Source of the DNA: Candidatus Scybalocola fimicaballi
Lineage (GTDB): Bacteria; Bacteroidota; Bacteroidia; Bacteroidales; Paludibacteraceae
NCBI GenBank assembly: GCA_002317115.1
Contig: DCIP01000002.1
Location: forward strand, 1 to 13,419
DNA: 13,419 nt
Direction of reading: 5' to 3'
Of the stretch, positions 1 to 7,700 are shown piece by piece. Every line of letters starts with the position of its first letter. Position 1 is the first letter of the stretch. The position numbers and the translations under genes are program-made. A model generated the notes under the pieces. It was given only the letters and a program-made list of their open reading frames with translations. It had not been told where the DNA came from and did no database searches.

Positions 1-1187
1 GCGATACCTCCAAGACTCATTGTGTTGATGCCAAGATTCATCAGTTTTAACACCAAAATAGATGTCAACACCGATATTGGCAACGTAATCAATGAGATAG
101 CCGTTGTGCGGAAATTGGCAAGGAAGAGAATCAAGACGATTGCCACGAAGAAGATACCTTCGTAGAGTGAGCTCTTCACATTGTCGATGGCTCTGTTGAT
201 GAAATCCGAACTACGGAAAATATTTGTCTGCACCTTCACGTCGGCAGGCAGAGAAAGTTTGGAAATCTCCAACGTCTTCTCAATCTCTTCAGTAAGATCG
301 AGAGTTGAGGCTCCAGGCTGTTTAGTGACAGTAAGAAGCACCGCGTCGCTACCCTTGATTGAAGCCTTTCCAATACGTGGAAAACGTGGGGCAACATGAA
401 TCTCAGCAATATCTGAAAGAGTGACGGAATAGTTGCCACGCTTAGCGATGAATGCCGAACCAAGTAGGGCAGTATCACGAGTGGAGCAGACACATCTCAC
501 AGAATATTCTGTGCCATGACGAGTGGTGAATCCACCGTTAACATTCTGATTTATACCTTCAAGAGACTCAGTCACCTCAGCGATTGAAACTCCATAGTGT
601 TGCATTTTAAGTTCATCCAACTCAATCTGATACTCCTTCACGTCGCCACCAATCACAGTGACACCAGCCACACCAGAGATAGACATCAGGCGAGGACGAA
701 GTTCAAAATCAGCCGACGTGCGAAGATCCATCAAAGATGTGGAGTCGGCCTGCAAACCCACGATGAAAATCTCACCCATGATAGACGACTGTGGAGCCAT
801 CACAGGTTGGCCAGCCTCAGCAGGTAGAGCCGACGAAAGTTCAGGAAGTTTTTCCGAGATAGTCTGTCGAGCCACAAGCACATCAGTGCTCCAGTCGAAT
901 TCAGCCCACACGATAGACAGACCATCAGTGGAAGTGCTGCGGATACGTCTGATACCGCTCGCTCCTGAAAGCGACGACTCAATAGGATAGGAGACAAGAG
1001 CCTCAACATCCTCAGTGTTCATAGCGCCACACTCCGTCATCACAACGACAGTAGGGGCATTCAAGTCGGGGAAGATATCAATCTCCGCCTCATGGGCAGA
1101 ATATAAACCGTAGATAGTCAAAACCACTGCACAGAGAATAACAAATAATCTGTGAGTCAGTGAATTATGTATGATTTTCGCTAACAT
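1..1187 (-). CDS. Heavy-metal efflux RND pump, CzcA/CusA-type (3' part outside window)
   Basis: Inner-membrane proton-driven pump of the HME-RND family, which exports metal ions through a tripartite complex with a periplasmic adaptor and an outer-membrane channel. I translated the minus strand by hand from the ATG at 1187; 395 codons are open to the window edge, about a third of the roughly 1,000 residues usual for the family. The protein begins MLAKIIHNSLTHRLFVIL, with TM1 at about residues 13-32, then the family signature EIDIFPDLNAPTV near 35-47. A periplasmic porter region follows to about 340, then TM2 (about 343-360) and the start of TM3, ending in NTMSLGGI, which matches the conserved TM3-TM4 region of CzcA/CusA. 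The start lies 12 bp after the adaptor stop codon, so the two genes are one operon. The metal cannot be decided: the diagnostic TM4 residues are beyond the edge. The His-rich partner leans towards divalent ions such as Zn, Co or Ni (inference). Confidence 0.93.
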   Translation of the reverse strand, partial: MLAKIIHNSLTHRLFVILCAVVLTIYGLYSAHEAEIDIFPDLNAPTVVVMTECGAMNTEDVEALVSYPIESSLSGASGIRRIRSTSTDGLSIVWAEFDWSTDVLVARQTISEKLPELSSALPAEAGQPVMAPQSSIMGEIFIVGLQADSTSLMDLRTSADFELRPRLMSISGVAGVTVIGGDVKEYQIELDELKMQHYGVSIAEVTESLEGINQNVNGGFTTRHGTEYSVRCVCSTRDTALLGSAFIAKRGNYSVTLSDIAEIHVAPRFPRIGKASIKGSDAVLLTVTKQPGASTLDLTEEIEKTLEISKLSLPADVKVQTNIFRSSDFINRAIDNVKSSLYEGIFFVAIVLILFLANFRTTAISLITLPISVLTSILVLKLMNLGINTMSLGGI

Positions 1188-1199
1188 ATCCGCCAATTA

Positions 1200-2513
1200 T
1201 TAATGGTTATGTGTATGTGCTGGAATTGCGTTCGACGACGATGCAAGATGCAGACGGGCCACATCCGACGTCGCAACAATATCACCGCTACGCAGACCTG
1301 AAAGCACCTCAGTACGCTCACCATCTGTTTCGCCAAGAGTGACAAACTGCTTCTTGAAAGCATCCTCGTGCTTCTTAACAAACACCTGCGCAACACCCTG
1401 ATCCTCAGCGATAGCACAGTTTGGAACCGTGATCACATTCTTCTTCTCCTTCGTCACCACATAGCACTCAACGCTTGTGCCGGACATCACATTATTGATA
1501 TTCTTGAATTCAAATAGCAGAGGAATATAGTAGCCACCGTCGGCAGTGGTGATAGCCTGGCTCACCTGTCTGCCATCCATCTTATCAAGAGCGAACACCT
1601 CAGGAGCATAGGCAGTGCGGAATTTAACCGTCTTGATGCTCGACGCACTTTTCTGATAACGCTGAGGAAGCTTCACTTGAAGCATAAGTTTATCGTTCTG
1701 CGATACGACCGCAAGTTGCTCACCAGCGTTGACAAAAGCACCGTCGGAGACATTGATGCTCTTCACAAAACCAGCAATCTGGCTTTTCGACGTCGCCTTA
1801 CCAGAAGAGATTTTAGAGGCAAGGTTGGCATGCTTCACCTTAGCCTGCTCGTAGCGCTCCTTACATTCATTAAGTTCCTTCTTTGAGACAATCATCTCCT
1901 CACTAAGTTTCAAATCACGTTCATATTCCCTACGTGCAGCCTCCAATTCGATAGTCGCCTTCTCCACCAAATCACTCGCCTCACCCACGTTGGTACTGAT
2001 AGAGAAAAGCACCTGGCCGGCATTCACCTTGCCACCCATCGTCACACCTGAAGCGATAGAGACGATACCAGAGAAAGGAGCCACCACAGAAGACTCACCC
2101 TTAGTAGTCGGAAGAATTTCACCCGTCGCCACGATGACGTGGGAAAATTCAGAGAAAGCAGCTGTCTCAGTGGAGATCATCTTTATATCAGCGGCATTCA
2201 AGTGAACCTCACCCTCATGTTTCTTATGTCCCTCCTCGTCATCATTGTGGAGATCCTCAGTATGAGAATGACCGTTTGCCATATTCAGTTTTTTATCTTC
2301 ATTATGGTCATGGCCATCATGCTCATCGTGATCCTCATCGTCATCATGATCGTGGTGATGATGGTCATGATCTTCATCCTCGTCATGATGTTCTTCGTAT
2401 TCAGAATGCTCATGATCGTGGTCGTGACCTGCATGATTATGGCTATGATTATGACAGCCGACTAAAGAAGCCGACAACAAAAAAGATATAGCTAAGTATA
2501 GAGTTTTACGCAT
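1200..2513 (-). CDS. RND efflux periplasmic adaptor lipoprotein (CusB/CzcB-like) with His-rich N-terminus
   Basis: Membrane-fusion protein that links the RND pump encoded next to an outer-membrane channel, 437 residues. I start it at the ATG at 2513: it gives a lipoprotein signal, MRKTLYLAISFLLSASLVGC, with lipobox LVGC and lipidated Cys20. A longer reading from a TTG at 2570 would bury this signal and would run through the promoter. Residues 21-70 contain 20 His among Asp/Glu, with more His to about 104: a probable metal-binding tether. The adaptor core follows: first lipoyl half at about 143-172 (APFSGIVSIASG), a charged alpha-hairpin coiled coil at about 178-234, second lipoyl half (GFVKSINVSDGAFVNAG), then beta-barrel and membrane-proximal regions. 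The C-terminus is again His-containing (HTHNH). No outer-membrane channel gene or metal-responsive regulator is visible. Family assignment is sure; substrate is not. Confidence 0.93.
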   Translation of the reverse strand: MRKTLYLAISFLLSASLVGCHNHSHNHAGHDHDHEHSEYEEHHDEDEDHDHHHHDHDDDEDHDEHDGHDHNEDKKLNMANGHSHTEDLHNDDEEGHKKHEGEVHLNAADIKMISTETAAFSEFSHVIVATGEILPTTKGESSVVAPFSGIVSIASGVTMGGKVNAGQVLFSISTNVGEASDLVEKATIELEAARREYERDLKLSEEMIVSKKELNECKERYEQAKVKHANLASKISSGKATSKSQIAGFVKSINVSDGAFVNAGEQLAVVSQNDKLMLQVKLPQRYQKSASSIKTVKFRTAYAPEVFALDKMDGRQVSQAITTADGGYYIPLLFEFKNINNVMSGTSVECYVVTKEKKNVITVPNCAIAEDQGVAQVFVKKHEDAFKKQFVTLGETDGERTEVLSGLRSGDIVATSDVARLHLASSSNAIPAHTHNH

Positions 2514-2534
2514 AGTGATATTTTTAATTTGCGA

Positions 2535-2563
2535 CAAAAATAGGATATAGTTTATGCAATCAA
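2535..2563 (-). promoter_or_regulatory. Bacteroidota-type promoter of the RND efflux operon
   Basis: Read on the minus strand, TATTTTTG (2542-2535) matches the -7 consensus TAnnTTTG exactly, and CTTG ending at 2561 lies 18 bp upstream, close to the -33 TTTG position. Transcription would begin around 2530, giving a leader of under 20 nt before the ATG at 2513. This supports the 2513 start over the TTG at 2570. Confidence 0.6.
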
Positions 2564-2610
2564 GTTGCAAATTAATTCATAATGCAAAATTCATAAATAA
2601 TAATGGCAAT

Positions 2611-2728
2611 TATATACGAGTTGTCCAACATGCTTATTTTTAATACGCTCGCCCTCCGGGCTCGCGTTGGATGGAGGGGTTAGGGCGTTCAGCCCTTAAC
2701 AATCCTCATTTTGGACAACTGCTATATA
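2611..2728. repeat. MITE-like inverted-repeat element with GC-rich hairpin core
   Basis: AGTTGTCCAA (2619-2628) is a perfect 10-bp inverted match to TTGGACAACT (2711-2720). Outside it, separated by 2 unmatched bases on each side, stands TATATA (2611-2616 and 2723-2728), which could be a target duplication or an extension of the inverted repeat; TATATA is its own complement, so the two cannot be told apart. Inside are a GC-rich hairpin (2646-2666, stem ends GCCC/GGGC with loop TCC) and a second one, GTTAGGGC (2679-2686) with GCCCTTAAC (2692-2700, one bulged T). The core is far richer in G+C than the surrounding spacer. There is no open reading frame of note. This is the shape of a non-autonomous miniature element or dispersed palindromic repeat. 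A structured RNA is possible but less likely. Confidence 0.6.
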
Positions 2729-2749
2729 GCCTCTAAAATTTAGATGTTC

Positions 2750-2794
2750 AGTACAAATGTTGTAAAAAAGGTAGTATATAAGTACACATTTTGT
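2750..2794. repeat. Imperfect direct repeat, 31-bp period
   Basis: AGTACAAATGTTGT (2750-2763) recurs as AGTACACATTTTGT (2781-2794), 12 of 14 bases alike and 31 bp apart, about three helical turns. It lies in the AT-rich spacer about 115-160 bp upstream of the predicted promoter of the flavin oxidoreductase. It may be a paired binding site, or chance in AT-rich DNA. Confidence 0.3.
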
Positions 2795-2852
2795 GACTGT
2801 CAACTGTTATACAGCACAAATATTTATTACATCAAATAAATTAAATTATTTA

Positions 2853-2879
2853 TCTATTACTATTAAAAAAGGTAATAGA
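2853..2879. promoter_or_regulatory. Dyad-symmetric site upstream of the flavin oxidoreductase promoter
   Basis: TCTATTAC (2853-2860) and GTAATAGA (2872-2879) form a perfect 8-bp inverted repeat around an 11-base AT-rich centre. The dyad centre is about 45 bp upstream of the -7 box at 2908, a typical place for an operator. No T-tract follows, so it is unlikely to be a terminator. The protein that would bind is unknown. Confidence 0.35.
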
Positions 2880-2907
2880 CAAATCAATAAAAAACCAAAT
2901 AAATTCT

Positions 2908-2915
2908 TACTTTTG
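2908..2915 (+). promoter_or_regulatory. -7 promoter box (TACTTTTG) for the flavin oxidoreductase gene
   Basis: TACTTTTG fits TAnnTTTG exactly. No TTTG is present at the expected -33 spacing. The predicted transcript would begin near 2921 and carry a leader of about 50 nt. Confidence 0.5.
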
Positions 2916-2970
2916 CGGAAAATTAATCAGCGTAAAGGAATTAACGCGAAAAAGACTTAAAAGTATCACT

Positions 2971-4041
2971 ATGGATTCAATTAAAATAGGAGATTTGACA
3001 CTGACAACTCCAATCATTCAGGGAGGAATGGGTGTAGGTATATCTCTTTCTGGTTTGGCATCAGCAGTAGCGAATGAAGGTGGAGTGGGTGTTATTTCAA
3101 GTGCCGGACTTGGCCTAATATACAATGACTTCTCCAAAAACTATATGAAAGCGAGCATCTACGGATTGCAGGAGGAGCTTCGCAAAGCAAGAGAGAAGAC
3201 AAACGGTATCATCGGTGTCAACGTGATGGTGGCAATGTCTAATTTCGCCGACATGGTGAAGACAGCCATCCAGGAGAAAGCCGACATCATCTTCTCAGGT
3301 GCTGGTTTGCCACTCAACATGCCATCATTCTTGGAGAAGGACAGCAAGACAAAGCTTGTGCCAATTGTATCGTCGGCAAGAGCAGCCAAGATCATCTGCT
3401 CGAAGTGGAAGAGCCTATACAACTATTTGCCAGACGCAATCGTAGTGGAGGGACCAAAGGCAGGCGGACATCTTGGTTACAAGGAAAACGAACTTAACGA
3501 CGAGAATTTCTCACTTGAGAAGACAGTTCCAGAGGTAGTGGAGGTTGCCAAAGAGTACAGCAGCGAGAAGAACATCCCTGTATTTGCAGGAGGTGGAATC
3601 TACACAGGTGAGGATATGGCTCGTATCATGGAATGTGGAGCATCAGGAGTGCAGATGGGAACACGTTTCGTGACTACAGAAGAGTGCGACGCTTCAAAAG
3701 AATTCAAAGAGGCTTACATCAACGCCAACGAGAAAGATATCGAGATTATCAAGAGTCCAGTGGGTATGCCAGGACGTGCCATCCACAACGACTTTATCGC
3801 TCGTGTGAAGGACGGTGAGACACAGCCTAAGAAGTGTCTATGCCACTGTATCAAGACATGTGATGTGAAAAATAGTCCATATTGCATCGTTTCAGCCCTT
3901 TACAACGCATTTAAGGGAGATCTTAGTCAAGGTTACGCTTTTTGTGGTTCAAACGCTTTCAGAGCAAAGAAAATCGAAAAAGTGAAGGAGATTTTCAATA
4001 ATATCAAGGAAGAGTTTAATAACTATTATAAGAAAGCTTAG
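2971..4041 (+). CDS. Nitronate monooxygenase / 2-nitropropane dioxygenase-family flavin oxidoreductase
   Basis: FMN-dependent TIM-barrel enzyme of the nitronate monooxygenase/FabK-like superfamily, 356 residues, probably cytosolic. Visible signatures are the N-terminal FMN-contacting loop IIQGGMGVG (15-23), GVNVM (82-86), the GPKAGGHLGY block (161-170) with the conserved His167, and the phosphate-binding loops PVFAGGGI (203-210) and GVQMGTRF (226-233). Near the C-terminus is a cysteine group C289-x-C291-x-C293-x3-C297-x7-C305 plus C325. I recall a related Cys-rich tail in clostridial and Bacteroides members, so it is probably a subfamily trait. Family members act as nitronate oxidases or as enoyl-ACP reductases (FabK). 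The sequence alone does not settle which, so I give no symbol. It is probably a single-gene unit: it has its own -7 box and is followed by a 14-bp hairpin. Confidence 0.9.
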   Translation: MDSIKIGDLTLTTPIIQGGMGVGISLSGLASAVANEGGVGVISSAGLGLIYNDFSKNYMKASIYGLQEELRKAREKTNGIIGVNVMVAMSNFADMVKTAIQEKADIIFSGAGLPLNMPSFLEKDSKTKLVPIVSSARAAKIICSKWKSLYNYLPDAIVVEGPKAGGHLGYKENELNDENFSLEKTVPEVVEVAKEYSSEKNIPVFAGGGIYTGEDMARIMECGASGVQMGTRFVTTEECDASKEFKEAYINANEKDIEIIKSPVGMPGRAIHNDFIARVKDGETQPKKCLCHCIKTCDVKNSPYCIVSALYNAFKGDLSQGYAFCGSNAFRAKKIEKVKEIFNNIKEEFNNYYKKA

Positions 4042-4066
4042 AGCTTAGAGAAAAGAGCTTAGAGAA

Positions 4067-4099
4067 TGCGTTCGGCGTGATAAATTCATGTCGAACGCA
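4067..4099 (+). terminator. Hairpin terminator after the flavin oxidoreductase gene
   Basis: TGCGTTCGGCGTGA (4067-4080) pairs with TCATGTCGAACGCA (4086-4099) around the loop TAAAT, giving 14 continuous pairs including two G-T wobbles. It is followed by ACTATTTT, a weak T-tract. It starts 25 bp after the TAG stop. Between stop and hairpin, AGCTTAGAG occurs three times (4035-4043, 4042-4050, 4056-4064). Confidence 0.65.
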
Positions 4100-4119
4100 A
4101 CTATTTTAAATTGATATTA

Positions 4120-4127
4120 TATATTTG
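4120..4127 (+). promoter_or_regulatory. -7 promoter box (TATATTTG) for the UDG-like gene
   Basis: Exact TAnnTTTG match 17 bp before the ATG at 4145, directly after the upstream terminator. The gene is therefore probably transcribed separately, with a leader of about 10-15 nt. No good -33 TTTG is seen. Confidence 0.5.
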
Positions 4128-4144
4128 TTGTCAAAACAAAAATA

Positions 4145-4750
4145 ATGTCATTTCTTAATATACGCAACATACAACTATCAACCTCTGAAATAGAATATCA
4201 TCCTTTGCTACCTTTCCTTCCAGAAGGCACAAAGGTGTTGTTCTTAGGTAGTTTTCCGCCTCAACGCAAACGTTGGAGCATGGATTTCTTCTATCCTAAC
4301 TTCATCAACGACCACTGGAGAATCATGGGGTTGATCTTCTTTGGTGATAAGAATCATTTTGTGGACGTTGAGGCTAAATGTTTCAAACTTGATTTGATTG
4401 TCGATTTTGCCAAAGAGAAAGGAATAGGTTACTACGACACATCCGAAGCTGTAAAACGCTTGAAAGACAACGCCTCAGACAAATTCTTAGAAGTGGTGGA
4501 ATATACAGACATCAACGCGATGCTGAAGAAAATTCCAGAATGCAGGGTAGTGGTGACGACGGGAGAAAAAGCTACTGAAAATATTGTGGAGCAGATGTCA
4601 CTTTCTGAAATGCCGACGGTGGGGAATTATATTCAGTTGAAAGACAACATAATATTGTACCGTCTACCTTCATCATCAAGAGCCTATCCATTAAGTTTGG
4701 ATAAAAAAGCTGAAGCATATAGGAAGATGTTTGAGACGGCTGAAATTTAA
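4145..4750 (+). CDS. Uracil-DNA glycosylase superfamily protein
   Basis: A 201-residue protein of the UDG/TDG (Mug-like) fold. After a short N-terminal extension, strand 1 leads into the active-site loop VLFLGSFPPQ (about 31-40), where GSFPP replaces the GxxPG seen in classical Mug/TDG enzymes. The segment DFFYPNFINDHW (47-58) matches the YYAHPRNxFW block of this group. VVVTTGEKA (about 135-143) is the central strand and turn, and LPSSSRAYPLSLDKKAEAY (173-192) corresponds to the DNA-intercalating LPSTSPAN loop; it keeps LPSSS but has RAY in place of the usual PAN. These features indicate base-excision repair of uracil or mismatched bases, but substrate specificity cannot be read. The A-rich leader before the ATG supports this start. 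It is convergent with the helicase-nuclease gene, sharing a terminator stem. Confidence 0.75.
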   Translation: MSFLNIRNIQLSTSEIEYHPLLPFLPEGTKVLFLGSFPPQRKRWSMDFFYPNFINDHWRIMGLIFFGDKNHFVDVEAKCFKLDLIVDFAKEKGIGYYDTSEAVKRLKDNASDKFLEVVEYTDINAMLKKIPECRVVVTTGEKATENIVEQMSLSEMPTVGNYIQLKDNIILYRLPSSSRAYPLSLDKKAEAYRKMFETAEI

Positions 4751-4770
4751 GGTGCCATTTTGGCACCTTA
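4748..4770. terminator. Bidirectional terminator between convergent genes
   Basis: TAAGGTGCCA (4748-4757) and TGGCACCTTA (4761-4770) form a perfect 10-bp stem with loop TTT. The stem includes the TAA stop of the UDG-like gene and ends 4 bp before the stop of the minus-strand helicase gene at 4775, so one hairpin can serve both. There is no long T-tract directly next to either side. Confidence 0.6.
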
Positions 4771-4774
4771 GAAT

Positions 4775-7700
4775 TCAGTATTTTTCTATCTCTCCCTTCT
4801 CCACATACCACAAATTAGCCTCGATATTGTCATAACCCATCTTGCGGATTAGGTCAGCATACTCTCTGACCTGATCCTTGTATTTGTCATTCTTCTCTCC
4901 AAACTTGAAGTCGACAATGATGACTTTGCCATCTACCATAACAACTCTGTCGGGACGCTTGTTTTCAATCTCTACTTTGCCTTGAGTGTTTTTCCTCTTC
5001 ATCAAAATAGCTCGCTCGTTGATGACTCGTGCCGATTTGTCGAACCATTCCGACGGTGCACTCTCAATGTGTCTCTTGATTTCAGAAACGTATCCATCCA
5101 CCTCATCCTTAGAAATGATTCCCGCAAACACCTGTTTATTAACGGCTTTATCCACGTCGTCGATACTATAGATATCAGAAAAGATGGCATGCTTCAATTT
5201 TCCTATCTCCATGTAATTCTCCGACGCTGATTCTCTATCAGACTTATCTGCAGAGTCGAATTTCTCCGGATCCTTCAAGAATCGCTTACTCATATCCGAC
5301 TGACGAAACTGTATAGCTGACGAGTTTTTCTCGCTGTTGATTCTGTAATTCACATAATCCAACGTGTTTTTCTCAGCCTCTTTCTTCAACTCGTTCTGAG
5401 TAGTTTTCTTCTTATTCTCAGGTTTAGTCAGCACTCCGTATTCAAACTTCAAGTCAGCGTCATTCCAATGCTCAGCCAAAAGCTTTGTTTTGACGTTGCT
5501 CATCGCCTTCTCCTTATTGGAGAAGATACTTGCCAAAAGAGCATTTACCTTTTTCTCCCCGTCAGTATCAGTTTTTGAAGGTTCTGGCGAGAATATAATC
5601 AGATTCGCCTCAGCACGAGTGAACGCCACATAAAGCAAATTGATATTGTCAATCCACATCTGTGCCTTCTCACACGCGTATTCTCCCCTGAAAATGGTGT
5701 TTGGAAGGTTCTTATTATAGTTGATTGGAAGCAATGAGATGTCGTTGTACGGTCTTTCGGATGCCTCACACCAAAGCACATTGTCATTTTTAGTGTCCTC
5801 AATTTCCCAGTCGGCAAACGGGATAATCACCGTCTTAAACTCCAATCCTTTCGACTTGTGAATGGTAAGCACACGCATTCCGTTGCTCTCATTGCTCGAC
5901 GACAATGTGGCTCCACATAGCTTCTCATTCCAATAATTGATGAATGTTTTAAGATCAGACGACTTTCTGTTGATGAATGTGTTCACCTTATCCAAAAACA
6001 ACTGCATGTAGACGCCATTGTCCTTGATCTTGTCGAGACAAAGAATGAAATAAATCTCCTCGATCATCTCGTAGAGTGGGAGAGTGGACGTATTGAGAAT
6101 CTTATATTTGATTCCCAATTCTCCTTTATTTCCATTTTCATCCTCTTCTCCTTTTCCACTGAACTCATCACTATCCTTATCAACAGTCTTTCCACTCAGA
6201 TTGATATAATCAAGATATAGACGGTGCTCATACACATCGTTGTGCGGATCATAGATGAAGCACAACGCGTTCATAATTATGTTGACACTCAAAGAGTTGT
6301 CGAGACGGAAGGCTTCGCTTGAGACAATGTTAAACTCATCTTTTGGAAGTGCTCCTTTCTCCTTCAAATCCGACAAATACTTCGCAATCTTTGCTGTCTG
6401 ACCATTCTTACGAACCAAGATAGCTATGTCTTTCTCCTCTATGCCACAGCTTTTCAACTCCTTGATCTGCTCCACCATAGCACGCATAATAGCCTCGTCA
6501 GCCTTTTCACCATCCTCTTTCGCCACAATCTGATACTTCACATATCCATCTTTATCAATTTTTATTTCCTGGCTTGCCAACTCATAGATATTCTTAATCT
6601 GATTCTGAATAGTAGCGTCGCCATCAGGAATATAAGGAATACAACTCTTGAAGATAGCATTGTTGAACCTGATCACATTCTTGTAACTTCTGAAATTAGT
6701 GTCCATCTTCTCATCCACAGGATAGAGTTCATGATGGTTGGCAACATCCTCAATGATGCTATAATCACCATTTCTCCAGCGGTAAATAGCCTGTTTTGGA
6801 TCACCCACAATCAGATTCGAACCACCGTTGGAAACAGAGTCTTCCAACAATGGAAGGAAATTCTTCCACTGAATCTTTGATGTGTCCTGAAACTCATCAA
6901 TCATGATATGGCGCAACGTCGTGCCTATCTTCTCATAGATGAATGGAGCAGTGCTGTCATCTATGATTTTATTGAGCAGATTGGCAGTGTCGCCAAGCAA
7001 AAACTTGCCTGTCATCTCATTGTTGCGACGCACAATGCTCTCAATATCATACAATAGTCCAATATTGTTGATATTCTTAAGCACCGTCTCGCAAGTACAC
7101 ATCTCCTCAAGGTTGGCCTTACGATAATCTTCAATCTGGTTGAGCTGACTATGCACCCATGCCGCATCCACATTCGGATTTGTCTTCTTGGATTGAACGT
7201 TGTCCACCGAATCCAACGACTTCTCCACATAGCTGTTAGGCATTTTGTCTCCTACATACTCACCATTTCTGATCTTGGCGAAGTAGCTCCACAAACCTTT
7301 TGAACCTTGATAGAAATTCTCCGGTATAGCGTTCCATCCGTCTGCTTTGGCAAAAAACTCGTCAGCCATAGCCTTGAGATGAGACAAATGTCCATCCAAA
7401 GATTTCTTGATATTATCCTTATAGTTGGTGACGTTGCTGATGGAAAAAGAACCGTCGTCTTTCTTTTTAGTGATGAAATCCTCATTGAAGATATTCGCAG
7501 CAAATTTCTCAATATTGCTGTTGACTCTCCAGCTCTTTCCATTCTTCAGGTTTTCAACTGAGAAATCAGTCAGCCATTTAAGCAACTGCTTCTTATCATC
7601 CTCGTGAAGACTGTTCATCATATCGTTGACAGCCTCATGCACAACAGAAGCATTATCAAGCTCAAGGTTGATGATATTGCCTATCTCAAGCTCGTGGATA

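Noticed and set aside
2139..2465. Plus-strand open frame of 108 codons rich in Met, Ile and Val, resembling a small membrane protein
   Set aside because: It is the antisense of the His/Asp-rich tether: CAT and GAT codons read backwards as ATG and ATC. The minus-strand lipoprotein reading has a signal peptide, domains and a promoter.
2276..2491. Plus-strand open frame encoding a His/Asp-rich peptide
   Set aside because: It is another frame over the same repetitive codons of the efflux adaptor. It has no promoter or start context of its own.
2514..2570. TTG at 2570 as the efflux adaptor start
   Set aside because: It would put 19 residues before a clear lipoprotein signal peptide and would run through the predicted -33/-7 promoter.
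2679..2700. GTTAGGGC...GCCCTTAAC resembling integron attC core sites
   Set aside because: The order is GTT...AAC, the reverse of an attC site with R'' first and R' last, with only a 5-base loop, and no integrase or cassette is present. It is better explained as a hairpin inside the 118-bp element.
2646..2700. GC-rich folded stretch considered as a tRNA or small RNA
   Set aside because: It has no acceptor/anticodon/T-arm layout, no GTTCRA T-loop in the right place and no promoter aimed at it.
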